Assembly: GCA_937871285.1 (NCBI GenBank)
Contig: CALMQS010000092.1
Coordinates: 1 to 32,578 of the forward strand
Direction of reading: 5' to 3'
DNA length: 32,578 bases
Source: an uncultured Sphingobacteriales bacterium
GTDB taxonomy: Bacteria; Bacteroidota; Bacteroidia; Chitinophagales; Chitinophagaceae
Shown here: positions 25,313 through 32,578 of the stretch, in pieces
Position numbering within the stretch: position 1 is the first letter of the stretch
Layout of the letters: every line of letters begins with the position of its first letter
The notes under the pieces: generated by a model
What the model was told of the DNA's origin: nothing
Seen by the model: only the letters and a program-made list of their open reading frames with translations
Databases searched by the model: none
Made by a program: the position numbers and the translations under genes

Positions 25313-27829
25313 ATGAAAAAAAGGGCCGGTTTCTTATTACTGCTTGTTGCAGGCTGGATGTTTGTATCTGCACAGATACAATCACCCGAAACTTTTTTAG
25401 GCTACAAGCCCGGAACGCAATACACGCCTCATTTTAAGATCATTAACTATTTTAATCACGTAGCAGCCGCCTCGCCGGCTATGGTAAAGCTGCAAGCCTA
25501 CGGGCAAACCTATGAAGGACGGCCATTGATAGCGGCTTTTATTTCATCGGAGGAAAATATAAATAACCTCGAAGATATCCGCAAAAATAACCTGCGCCTG
25601 GCCAATATGGCAATGGATAAAGCGGCGCCGGCAGAAAATGCGCCGGTTATTGTGTGGCTGAGCTACAATGTGCATGGCAATGAAGCATCCTCTTCCGAGG
25701 CGGCAATGCTTACTTTATATGAACTGGTGAATTCCTCCAATACCAAAACAAAAGAATGGTTAAAGCATACCGTTGTGGTAATTGATCCCTGCATCAATCC
25801 CGACGGCCGCGACCGTTATGTAAACTGGTTTAACAGCATAGCGGGTAAAAACTATAATCCGCGCTTAGATGCCAGGGAGCGCTATGAGCCATGGCCGGGA
25901 GGACGCACCAACCATTATAATTTTGATCTTAACCGCGACTGGGCCTGGCAAACGCAGATCGAATCGCAGCAAAGGCTGAAGCTATACCAGCAATGGTTTC
26001 CTCAAATACATGCCGATTATCATGAGCAGGACATTAACGCTCCCTATTATTTTGCCCCGGCAGCGCAGCCCTATCATGAAGCGATTACACCATGGCAAAG
26101 GGATTTTCAGGTAACTATAGGTAAAAACAACGCTGCATACTTTGACGCCCGAAACTGGCTTTTCTTTACCAAAGAAATTTTTGATTTGTATTATCCCTCT
26201 TACGGCGACACCTACCCGCTTTATAACGGCGCCATAGGCATGACTTACGAGCAGGGTGGGGGACCCGCTTCCGGACTGGGTGTTTATAAAAAGGAAGGGG
26301 ATACCCTTACCCTTACCGACAGGCTTATGCATCACCATACTACAGCGCTGAGCACCATTGAAACCGCATCGCAAAACGCAAACAGGCTGATCCGGGAATT
26401 CAGGAAGTTTTTTAATGATGCCGTTTCAACAGGAACCGGCGTTTATAAAACGTATATCATTAAGAAGGAAGAAGGTGACGCGCAGCGCATGGCGGCATTA
26501 ACGGAGCTTTTAGACAAAAACAATATTCAATATGGTTCGGCTAAGGGAAATGCAAAGGGTTATAATTATTTCACCGGTAAGGAAGAAGCATTTACCATAG
26601 CGGAGGGCGATATCGTTATAAGTAATGCCCAGCCTAAATCTACCTTATTAAGCGTGCTGTTTGAGCCCACGTCAAAACTGGTTGATTCCGCAACCTACGA
26701 CATTACGGCCTGGGCGCTCCCTTATGTATATGGCGTAACTGCCTATGCTGTTAAAGAAAAGATCAGCATCGCCGGCAATTACGTAAAAGAGCAACCGCTT
26801 CACAATGCCGCCTCCAGTACCTATGGCTATGTTATTCCGTGGGAAGGGGTACAAAGCGCTAAAGCCGTAGCCCAACTCATGCAAAAAGGAGTGAAGCTGC
26901 GCTTTGCAGCAGCCGGTTTCGAGGTAAACGATACCCGCTTTAAAGCAGGGGCTATCATTATACTAAAAACATCGAATGGAGCTTTTGCTGATCATTTATG
27001 GAAGCTGGTAGCAGAGTGCTGCAATCAGCAAAACCTGAAAGCATACCCGGTGAGCAGCGGCTTTGTAGACAAAGGATATGATTTTGGCAGTGAAAATGTA
27101 AAATATATGAAAGCGCCCAAAATTGCCCTGGTTACCGGCGAGGGGGTGAATGCCAATGCTGCGGGTGAAGTGTGGTTCTTTATGGAAAGGGAATTGAATT
27201 ACCCGGTTACCCTTATCAACTCAGGCAACCTGAACCGCGCCAACTGGAACGATATTGATGTTTTGATCCTGCCAGATGGCAGGTATCCTTTTTTGAATAA
27301 TAAGGATTTTTCCGACTTGAAAAGCTGGATCAGCAAAGGCGGCAGGCTCATTGCCATGGAAAACGCAGTGGCCCAGTTAGCCGGGCTGGAGGAAGCCGGA
27401 ATAAAGTTTAAAAAAGATGATGACGATACGGATAAGAAGGATTTGTATGCCGCATTGAAAAAGTTCGGCGATCATGACCGGGAATTCATTTCTTCTTCCA
27501 CACCGGGTTCCATTTATAAAGTGCAGTTAGATAATAGCCATCCCCTGGCGTTTGGTTATCCCGGTTATTATTATACGCTTAAAATGGACGATCATGTGTA
27601 TGAATTCATTAACAACGGATGGAACGTTGGGGTTATTAAAAAAGATAACCTGGTAGCGGGCTTTGTGGGTTCGGAATTAAAAAAGAAGCTGAATGACGGT
27701 TTGATATATGGCGTACAGGATATAGGCAGCGGGAATATTGTATACATGGCAGATGATGTGCTGTTCAGGAACTTTTGGCAAAATGGTAAACTAATGTTCT
27801 GCAATGCCCTGTTTCTGGTAGGACAATAA
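25313..27829 (+). CDS. Exported M14-family zinc carboxypeptidase
   Basis: The 838-residue protein opens with a signal peptide (cleavage near SAQ, 19-21). The M14 domain shows HxxE (H121, E124 in NVHGNEASS), the NPDGRDRY segment, a downstream zinc histidine in QIHADYHEQ (H233 or H237) and catalytic E313 in TYEQGGG. The C-terminal half contains a glutamine-amidotransferase-like fold (IALVTGEGVNANAAGEVWFFMERELNYPV, then DVLILPDG), a common extension of Bacteroidota M14 proteins. It probably trims peptides in the periplasm or outside the cell. Only 27 bases separate its stop from prfC. Confidence 0.9.
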   Translation: MKKRAGFLLLLVAGWMFVSAQIQSPETFLGYKPGTQYTPHFKIINYFNHVAAASPAMVKLQAYGQTYEGRPLIAAFISSEENINNLEDIRKNNLRLANMAMDKAAPAENAPVIVWLSYNVHGNEASSSEAAMLTLYELVNSSNTKTKEWLKHTVVVIDPCINPDGRDRYVNWFNSIAGKNYNPRLDARERYEPWPGGRTNHYNFDLNRDWAWQTQIESQQRLKLYQQWFPQIHADYHEQDINAPYYFAPAAQPYHEAITPWQRDFQVTIGKNNAAYFDARNWLFFTKEIFDLYYPSYGDTYPLYNGAIGMTYEQGGGPASGLGVYKKEGDTLTLTDRLMHHHTTALSTIETASQNANRLIREFRKFFNDAVSTGTGVYKTYIIKKEEGDAQRMAALTELLDKNNIQYGSAKGNAKGYNYFTGKEEAFTIAEGDIVISNAQPKSTLLSVLFEPTSKLVDSATYDITAWALPYVYGVTAYAVKEKISIAGNYVKEQPLHNAASSTYGYVIPWEGVQSAKAVAQLMQKGVKLRFAAAGFEVNDTRFKAGAIIILKTSNGAFADHLWKLVAECCNQQNLKAYPVSSGFVDKGYDFGSENVKYMKAPKIALVTGEGVNANAAGEVWFFMERELNYPVTLINSGNLNRANWNDIDVLILPDGRYPFLNNKDFSDLKSWISKGGRLIAMENAVAQLAGLEEAGIKFKKDDDDTDKKDLYAALKKFGDHDREFISSSTPGSIYKVQLDNSHPLAFGYPGYYYTLKMDDHVYEFINNGWNVGVIKKDNLVAGFVGSELKKKLNDGLIYGVQDIGSGNIVYMADDVLFRNFWQNGKLMFCNALFLVGQ

Positions 27830-27841
27830 ATCACATATCCT

Positions 27842-27849
27842 TACCTTTG
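27842..27849 (+). promoter_or_regulatory. -7 promoter box of prfC
   Basis: TACCTTTG, an exact -7 match, lies in the 27-bp gap after the carboxypeptidase stop. Only seven bases separate it from the prfC ATG, so a transcript from here would have almost no leader. A proper -33 TTG is not seen. Confidence 0.6.
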
Positions 27850-27856
27850 CGCCCCG

Positions 27857-29446
27857 ATGAAATATACAGCAGAAATCAGCAAGCGTAAAACCTTTGCCAT
27901 CATCTCTCACCCCGATGCCGGTAAAACTACCTTAACAGAAAAGCTGTTGCTTTTTGGAGGCGCTATTCAAACAGCGGGAGCCGTTAAAAGCAATAAAATA
28001 AAAAAGCATGCCACCAGCGATTTCATGGAAATTGAAAAGCAGCGTGGTATATCTGTGGCAACGAGTGTAATGACATTTGAATACAGGGGCAACCTGATCA
28101 ACCTGCTGGATACGCCCGGTCACAAAGATTTTGCTGAAGATACTTACAGAACCCTTACCGCGGTAGACAGTGTAATACTGGTTATTGACAGCGTGAACGG
28201 AGTGGAAGAGCAAACCCGCAGGCTGATGGAAGTTTGCCGGATGCGCGATACACCTGTGATTGTATTCATTAATAAAATGGACAGGGATGGTAAGCTGCCC
28301 TTTGATTTGCTTGAAGAAATAGAAAAGGAGCTGCATTTACAGCTTCATCCCATGACCTGGCCCATTAACAGCGGGAAGGAGTTTAAAGGCGTTTATAATC
28401 TTTTTGAAAAAAACCTGTTGTTGTTTGCTCCTCATACCAAAACCAACGACGAAGACATGGAGCATATAACCGATCTTTCAACCCCCGTGCTGGTTGAAAA
28501 GATAGGCGAAAGAAATGCTGTACAGTTGCGGGAAGATATTGAACTGATTGACGGTGTATACGGTGATATGAATGTGCAGGATTACCTCCGCGCTAAAACT
28601 GCGCCGGTGTTTTTTGGAAGCGCGGTAAATAATTTTGGGGTTAAAGAAATGCTTGATACTTTTATCCGCATAGCTCCCGCACCTTTGTGCCGCCCAACAT
28701 CAGAAAGGGAAGTTTGTCCGGAAGAAGAAAAATTCAGCGGATTCATATTTAAGATACATGCGAACCTGGACCCCCGGCACCGCGACCGCATTGCTTTTTT
28801 AAGGGTTTGTTCCGGCAGGTTTGAACGCAATAAATATTATCATCACGTTCGCTTAGATAAGGATATACGTTTCAGCAACCCCTATTCATTTATGGCCCGC
28901 CAGAAAGATGTGATAGAAGAAGCCTTTCCCGGCGATGTAGTGGGATTGTTTGACACGGGCAATTTTAAAATTGGGGACACCCTTACGGAAGGCGCCGGAT
29001 TTTATTATACAGGCATACCAAGCTTTTCACCGGAACTCTTTAAAGAAGTAGTGAACAAAGACCCGATGAAAACGAAGCAATTGGAAAAAGGGTTATTGCA
29101 ACTTACCGATGAAGGCGTTGCCCAGCTCTTTACGCAGCATGGCGGCAACCGCAAGATCATAGGATGTGTAGGCGACCTGCAGTTTGAAGTGATCCAGTAC
29201 CGCTTGTTGCATGAATACGGCGCATCGGTTCAGTTCAATGCCCTTCCTTTTTACAAAGCCTGCTGGATAACCTCCGACGACCGTAAAAAGTTAGAAGATT
29301 TTATACGTTTTAAAACAGCAAATGTGGTATTAGACAAAGATGATCATTTGGTATACCTGGCCCAAAGCGAATGGTTCCTTAATACAGAGATTGCCAATAA
29401 TCCGGCGATACAGTTCCATTTTACGAGCGAGATACATAAGGTTTGA
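27857..29446 (+). CDS. prfC: Peptide chain release factor 3
   Basis: At 529 residues the protein has the size of classical RF3 and its GTPase motifs: G1 SHPDAGKT (17-24), KQRGISV switch I, G3 DTPGH (85-89) and G4 NKMD (139-142). Domains II and III follow, including the FAGDVVGL-like [14 protein letters not shown] and [10 protein letters not shown] segments. RF3 promotes release of RF1/RF2 from the ribosome after termination. It differs from the EF-G paralog at 2949 by lacking domains IV and V. The stop TGA (29444-29446) is part of the first unit of a heptad repeat array. Confidence 0.95.
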   Translation: MKYTAEISKRKTFAIISHPDAGKTTLTEKLLLFGGAIQTAGAVKSNKIKKHATSDFMEIEKQRGISVATSVMTFEYRGNLINLLDTPGHKDFAEDTYRTLTAVDSVILVIDSVNGVEEQTRRLMEVCRMRDTPVIVFINKMDRDGKLPFDLLEEIEKELHLQLHPMTWPINSGKEFKGVYNLFEKNLLLFAPHTKTNDEDMEHITDLSTPVLVEKIGERNAVQLREDIELIDGVYGDMNVQDYLRAKTAPVFFGSAVNNFGVKEMLDTFIRIAPAPLCRPTSEREVCPEEEKFSGFIFKIHANLDPRHRDRIAFLRVCSGRFERNKYYHHVRLDKDIRFSNPYSFMARQKDVIEEAFPGDVVGLFDTGNFKIGDTLTEGAGFYYTGIPSFSPELFKEVVNKDPMKTKQLEKGLLQLTDEGVAQLFTQHGGNRKIIGCVGDLQFEVIQYRLLHEYGASVQFNALPFYKACWITSDDRKKLEDFIRFKTANVVLDKDDHLVYLAQSEWFLNTEIANNPAIQFHFTSEIHKV

Positions 29447-29655
29447 GGTGTGGGGTGTAAGGTTTGAGGTATGAGGAATACAAAGCACCAGGAAACAAGA
29501 ACCAAATCACAAATAAATTCAAATTTCAAATCCGAAGCCGGAATTTCGAAATCCGAAGCCAAATGCAACCATAAACCATAAACGATAAACTACAAATCAT
29601 CGATTCCGAAGCTTGTAGCTTACGCCTTACACCTCATACCTGTAACCTGCCATCT
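29440..29655. repeat. Degenerate heptad array filling the prfC / AIM24 convergent gap
   Basis: Practically the whole 216-bp region is organised in 7-bp units. Five GGTNTGA-like units stand at 29440-29474 (for example GGTTTGA at 29440 and 29461, GGTATGA at 29468). Five A-rich units follow at 29480-29514. Then 20 units without a single indel run from 29516 to 29655: ATTTCAA (29523), ATCCGAA (29530, 29551), TAAACCA (29572), TAAACGA (29579), TACACCT (29628), GTAACCT (29642). The units drift gradually along the array. GGTGTAAGG and GGTATGAGG at the left end (29454, 29468) recur as complements at 29625 and 29632. Confidence 0.8.
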
Positions 29656-30448
29656 ATCTCCCGTCTCCATCTAACAAATTGCCTAAGCCGCCTAATAAGC
29701 TGCCTTCTTCTTTACGTTTAACTGTTCCGTAGGCGAGTATTCGGCTGGCCAGGCGACTTACCGGAAGCGTTTGGATCCATACTTTGCCGGGACCGCGCAA
29801 AGTGGCAAAGAACAGTCCCTCGCCGCCAAATATGGTATTGCGTATGCCGCCAACAAATTGTATGTCGTAGGCCACATCTTTGGTATAGGCTACGAGGCAG
29901 CCGGTATCAATACGCAACATTTCCCCTGCCTGCAATACGCGCTGAAATACATGCCCGCCGGCATGCACAAAAGCCATACCGTTGCCTTCTAATTTCTGCA
30001 TAATAAATCCTTCTCCTCCAAACAGGCCGGTGCCTAACTTTCTTTGGAACTCAATGCCAATACTCACTCCACGGGCAGCGCATAAAAAAGCATCTTTCTG
30101 GCATACCACTTTTCCACCCAGCTCATACAGGTCGAGCGCTATGATCTTACCGGGATAGGGTGAGGCAAAAGCCACTCTTTTTTTACCCTGACCAATATTG
30201 GTAAAAGCCGTCATAAACAGGCTTTCACCGGTAAGCAGCCTTTTGCCGGCACTGAATAATTTGTTCATAAAGCCGCCGCCCTGCTGCTGCGTTCCGTCTC
30301 CAAAAATGGTTTGCATTTGTATGCCATCATCCATCATCATAAAGGCGCCGCTTTCCGCCATCGCGGTTTCCCCCGGATCCAGTTCTACATCCACATACTG
30401 CATTTCTTCGCCATAAATACGGTAATCAATTTCATGTGCTGTTTGCAT
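29654..30448 (-). CDS. AIM24/TIGR00266-family protein
   Basis: The 264-residue protein resembles the AIM24 / TIGR00266 family, a beta-rich, glycine-rich fold: AMAESGAFMMMDDGIQMQT near the start, GESLFMTAFTNIGQGKKRVAFA, then GEGFIMQKLEGNGMAFVHAGG and the closing TLPVSRLASRI. Family function in bacteria is not settled; the fold is tryptophan-RNA-binding-protein-like and no catalytic residues are known. There is no signal peptide. The gene converges on prfC, and its stop (29654-29656) coincides with the end of the heptad array. It diverges from a small membrane protein gene over 109 bases. Confidence 0.85.
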   Translation of the reverse strand: MQTAHEIDYRIYGEEMQYVDVELDPGETAMAESGAFMMMDDGIQMQTIFGDGTQQQGGGFMNKLFSAGKRLLTGESLFMTAFTNIGQGKKRVAFASPYPGKIIALDLYELGGKVVCQKDAFLCAARGVSIGIEFQRKLGTGLFGGEGFIMQKLEGNGMAFVHAGGHVFQRVLQAGEMLRIDTGCLVAYTKDVAYDIQFVGGIRNTIFGGEGLFFATLRGPGKVWIQTLPVSRLASRILAYGTVKRKEEGSLLGGLGNLLDGDGR

Positions 30449-30557
30449 AACGCTGTATCTTTTTTGGAGGCCAAAATAAGCGAAGATTATTAAAATGCGA
30501 TACCGCTCATAAAAGAAACTGCTTTACGAATACGTTATATTTACCTAAAGCTTATAT

Positions 30558-31034
30558 ATGAACACAATATCTAACGAATGGATCATGATCTTAATGCTCC
30601 TTGCCATCGTGGTGCCCTTCATTTTTTATCTTATTACGTTGCAAAATACTCTGGCAGCCATTGCTATCGAAAGCAGGATGATGGCTCCGGGGCAGGTATG
30701 GCTGCTACTTGTTCCTTTGTTTAACATCGTGTGGCAGTTTATACTCATTAACCGCATGGCCGATTCCATAAAAAATGAATGCCTGCGACTGAACATTCCC
30801 GTAGCTGAAGAACGGCCTACCTTTGTTCTGGGATTAACCATGACCCTGCTGTACTTAGGAAGCCTGGTGCTGAATCAAAGCAGTATGTCTGATCTGTTGG
30901 GCTCAGTAGCGGCACTGGCGGCCCTTGTTTGCTGGATCATATACTGGGTGAAGATAAACAGGTATAAAAATCTTATCATTGCCAACCGCGACAACTTTTT
31001 ATTAGATGTGGAAAGGGAGGCCATGCAGGGCTAA
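30558..31034 (+). CDS. Four-TM membrane protein of unknown function
   Basis: I do not recognise this 158-residue protein. Hydrophobic spans lie near 8-27, 46-66, 88-106 and 111-131, with short charged loops (NRMADSIKNECLRLNIPVAEER) and a C-terminal tail NRDNFLLDVEREAMQG. It resembles small uncharacterised Bacteroidota membrane proteins without known activity. Its ATG lies 14 bases after TATATTTA, a weak -7 match. It is followed after 40 bases by the sirtuin gene on the same strand; a shared transcript is possible. Confidence 0.7.
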   Translation: MNTISNEWIMILMLLAIVVPFIFYLITLQNTLAAIAIESRMMAPGQVWLLLVPLFNIVWQFILINRMADSIKNECLRLNIPVAEERPTFVLGLTMTLLYLGSLVLNQSSMSDLLGSVAALAALVCWIIYWVKINRYKNLIIANRDNFLLDVEREAMQG

Positions 31035-31074
31035 GGCTGAGGCTCCTGTTTTTTAGCGCGTACTATATTAGCTT

Positions 31075-31761
31075 ATGCAAAAAAAGAAACTTGTGGTATT
31101 AACAGGTGCGGGCATCAGCGCCGAAAGTGGTTTAAAAACCTTCAGAGACAGCGATGGACTCTGGGAAGGATACAACGTTGAAGATGTGGCTACTCCGCGT
31201 GCATGGAAAAAAGACCCGGAGATGGTATTGCAGTTTTATAATCTCCGGCGCAAAAACGTACTGGATGCTCAACCTAATGCGGCACATACGGGTTTGGCTG
31301 CATTGGAAAAAGGTTTTGATGTGCATATTATTACACAAAATATTGATGATTTGCACGAAAGGGCCGGTTCATCTAAAGTGCTGCACCTGCACGGGCAGAT
31401 TCTGAAAATGCGCAGTGAAAAAAATGAACGGCTGGTATATGATATTACCGGCGATATGCATATAGGCGACAGGGCGGAAGACGGAGCACAATTACGTCCG
31501 CATATTGTGTGGTTTGAGGAACCCGTACCCATGATTGAAGAAGCAATTGAAATAACACAGCATGCGGAATATTTTGTGGTAGTGGGTACATCGCTTGCTG
31601 TATACCCCGCGGCAGGATTACTGCAATACGCGCCTTATGGCATACCTAAATTTATTATTGATAAAAAGATACCTTATACTTCCCCTGTGCACGATATTAC
31701 GGTTATTGAAAAGCCGGCAACGGAAGGCGTGGGGCTGCTTGCGGGGATGTTGAAAAGGTAA
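31075..31761 (+). CDS. NAD-dependent protein deacylase, sirtuin without zinc cysteines
   Basis: The 228-residue protein has the Sir2 motifs GAGISAESG (11-19), TFRDSDGLW, QNIDDLH (88-94), catalytic H106 in LHLHGQ, and GTSLAVYPAAG (171-181). Y55-N-L-R58 matches the YxxR signature of class III sirtuins (CobB, SIRT5), which favour succinyl, malonyl or glutaryl-lysine over acetyl-lysine. The zinc-ribbon region between H106 and RPHIVWF has no cysteine, and the whole protein contains none, so the structural zinc site is absent. NAD and acyl-binding motifs are intact, so activity is expected. Confidence 0.9.
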   Translation: MQKKKLVVLTGAGISAESGLKTFRDSDGLWEGYNVEDVATPRAWKKDPEMVLQFYNLRRKNVLDAQPNAAHTGLAALEKGFDVHIITQNIDDLHERAGSSKVLHLHGQILKMRSEKNERLVYDITGDMHIGDRAEDGAQLRPHIVWFEEPVPMIEEAIEITQHAEYFVVVGTSLAVYPAAGLLQYAPYGIPKFIIDKKIPYTSPVHDITVIEKPATEGVGLLAGMLKR

Positions 31762-31763
31762 GA

Positions 31764-31892
31764 GCTATGGGCTATCAGCAGTCAGCCATCAGCCATCGGC
31801 TTTGAGCCGTCAGTCTTTCAGCTTAAGCACACTAACGATGTACAGATAACTCATTCCCTCCTAAGCTGTCAGCTTTCAGCCCTGAGCGATCA
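31764..31892. repeat. GCNNTCA heptad arrays downstream of the sirtuin gene
   Basis: Seven in-register units run from 31764 to 31812, including GCTATCA (31771), GCAGTCA (31778), GCCATCA (31785), GCTTTGA (31799) and GCCGTCA (31806). Four more run from 31865 to 31892 (GCTGTCA, GCTTTCA, GCCCTGA, GCGATCA). The first array begins two bases after the sirtuin stop. A small hairpin, CGGCT / AGCCG with a 3-nt loop, lies at 31797-31809. The 52 bases between the arrays show no units. Confidence 0.82.
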
Positions 31893-31934
31893 GTGGGGTA
31901 ATTACTAATGATAGGATGAATACTCCTGTTGTGC

Positions 31935-32116
31935 TCATGGCTGAAAGCCGATTGCTGACAGCCCTCATCGGATTTCGAAATTCCGGCTTCGGATTTTGGG
32001 TTCTGCCTTCGGATTTTAAATTTGAACTTTATTTGTTTCTTGTGATTTGGTTCTTGTTGCGTTCCTTCGGATTTTGGACTCCCGGCTTCGGATTTGAGAT
32101 TGATTTGGTGCTTTCC
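31935..32116. repeat. Second heptad array block next to saccharopine dehydrogenase
   Basis: On the complement the first part continues the GCNNTCA family (31935-31962). It then passes into units of the CCGAA type: GGATTT words at 31970, 31991, 32011, 32069 and 32090 (spacings 21, 20, 58, 21) and four TTGnnnn units at 32033, 32040, 32047 and 32054. With 31764-31892 it occupies most of a 357-bp gene-free gap. Open frames in it translate to KSEAG-like repeats and are not genes. Confidence 0.72.
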
Positions 32117-32118
32117 CA

Positions 32119-32578
32119 TCAGCTTTCCTTAAACACAATCCCTTCTTTCCGCAACGCTTCCAAAACAGGCCCGTATATTTCAGGCACTGTGGGAATATGC
32201 AAACCGGTAAGACTGATCTTTCCCTGCAGTACCAGGGCTGCGGCTATGCCTAAGGGTAAGCCAACCGTTTTGGCCATAGCGGTGTGCAGACTGTTCTCAC
32301 CCTTAACAATAAGCGCACTTGTTATTTGATGGGATTGGGCTTTAAATTCATATCCTATTTCGTGCAGCATTATGATCATATCCCTGTCTTCCGGCCGCAG
32401 CATTAGCTTTTTTTCAACAGCCCTTTGTAAGATATCGGCTGCCGTACACAATCCGGCGTTTATTTTTTCATCTTCATACAAACCGAGGTAAGCCAGCAAT
32501 GTTTTTTTGGTGCCGGGTGTAATATCTGTAAATCCATTTTCCCGGAGATGCGTTTCAAAGAATGTTTTATAGCTTATC
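32119..32578 (-). CDS. Saccharopine dehydrogenase-like protein, C-terminal part (5' end outside the window)
   Basis: The frame is open to the right edge and ends at TGA (32119-32121); 152 residues are visible. The sequence matches the C-terminal domain of Lys9-type saccharopine reductases: RPEDRDMIIMLHE, a variable strand region, SLHTAMAKTVGLPLGIAAALVL, and the final PEIYGPVLEALRKEGIVFKE. These NAD(P)-dependent enzymes interconvert saccharopine with allysine and glutamate in lysine metabolism. The direction (synthesis or degradation) cannot be told, and the Rossmann domain is outside the window. The stop lies two bases from the end of the heptad repeat block. Confidence 0.87.
   Translation of the reverse strand, partial: ISYKTFFETHLRENGFTDITPGTKKTLLAYLGLYEDEKINAGLCTAADILQRAVEKKLMLRPEDRDMIIMLHEIGYEFKAQSHQITSALIVKGENSLHTAMAKTVGLPLGIAAALVLQGKISLTGLHIPTVPEIYGPVLEALRKEGIVFKES

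Larger units (their letters stand above)
29495..32057. repeat. Inverted copies of one repeat block, 2.4 kb apart
   Basis: Bases 29528-29556 and the complement of 31968-31996 are identical over 29 bp. Outside them, 29495-29512 and the complement of 32040-32057 are identical over 18 bp, in the same order and orientation, with 28 bp more between them in the right copy. A shared 9-mer, AAAGCACCA, lies at 29482-29490 and at the complement of 32106-32114. Between the copies lie the AIM24, 4-TM and sirtuin genes. Confidence 0.85.

Noticed and set aside
29344..29568. Open reading frame of 74 codons on the minus strand
   Set aside because: It runs from the heptad array into the prfC 3' end and shows repeat-derived composition; prfC is the clear gene.
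29440..32116. CRISPR array or composite transposon bounded by the inverted repeats
   Set aside because: There are no constant-length repeats with unique spacers, no cas or transposase gene and no target-site duplication; the units are degenerate heptads.
31832..32119. Open reading frame of 95 codons on the minus strand
   Set aside because: It is a translation of the heptad repeat block (KSEAG/PKSE-like repeats), has no promoter or family resemblance, and overlaps no conserved gene.

Overview
The window looks like a chromosomal segment of a Bacteroidota member, most likely of the Chitinophagaceae or a close relative. The indications are a type IX secretion (T9SS) C-terminal sorting domain on a repeat adhesin, an M56 peptidase fused to plug-like and TonB-like domains, several exact Bacteroidota -7 promoter boxes (TAnnTTTG), and starts without clear Shine-Dalgarno sequences. 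The family-level placement is inference. I found no tRNA, rRNA, CRISPR array, transposase or phage gene.

Layout: 1-2267 is the 3' part of a large secreted Ig/PKD-like repeat protein, closed by a strong terminator. 2449-5090 holds a small helical protein and an EF-G paralog. 5125-7855 (minus) is a BlaI/BlaR1-like pair in which the M56 sensor peptidase carries a complete peptidoglycan amidase domain; the promoter in front of blaI is overlaid by two identical-arm operators. A divergent ftsE-type ABC ATPase follows. 8799-11720 (minus) is a three-gene SDR / 3-hydroxyacyl-CoA dehydrogenase / M19 dipeptidase operon. Then come a fatty-acid desaturase, an NAD-dependent epimerase, a 7-TM protein, a 1629-residue TamB-like protein and a small beta-barrel protein. 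21078-23363 holds a DUF937/EF-hand protein, a Tat-type metallophosphatase, and a nucleotidyltransferase with a small partner behind a perfect 17-bp palindrome. 23470-29446 holds gamma-glutamyltranspeptidase, an M14 carboxypeptidase and release factor 3. The end holds an AIM24 protein, a 4-TM protein, a cysteine-free sirtuin and the C-terminal part of a saccharopine dehydrogenase.

The most unusual signal is not a gene. The three long convergent intergenic regions (8705-8810, 29440-29655, 31764-32116) and one intra-operon gap (9901-9928) are filled by degenerate tandem repeats with a 7-bp unit. One stretch, 29516-29655, keeps the 7-bp register for 20 consecutive units. The arrays run stop codon to stop codon and in places contain the stop codon. 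Parts of two arrays are inverted copies of each other, including an exact 29-bp match. They resemble in form the heptanucleotide STRR repeats of cyanobacteria, and I know of no description of such arrays in this group.

Functional themes are cell-envelope surveillance and assembly (M56-amidase, TamB, adhesin, beta-barrel), peptide breakdown (M19, Ggt, M14), and translation (EF-G paralog, RF3).
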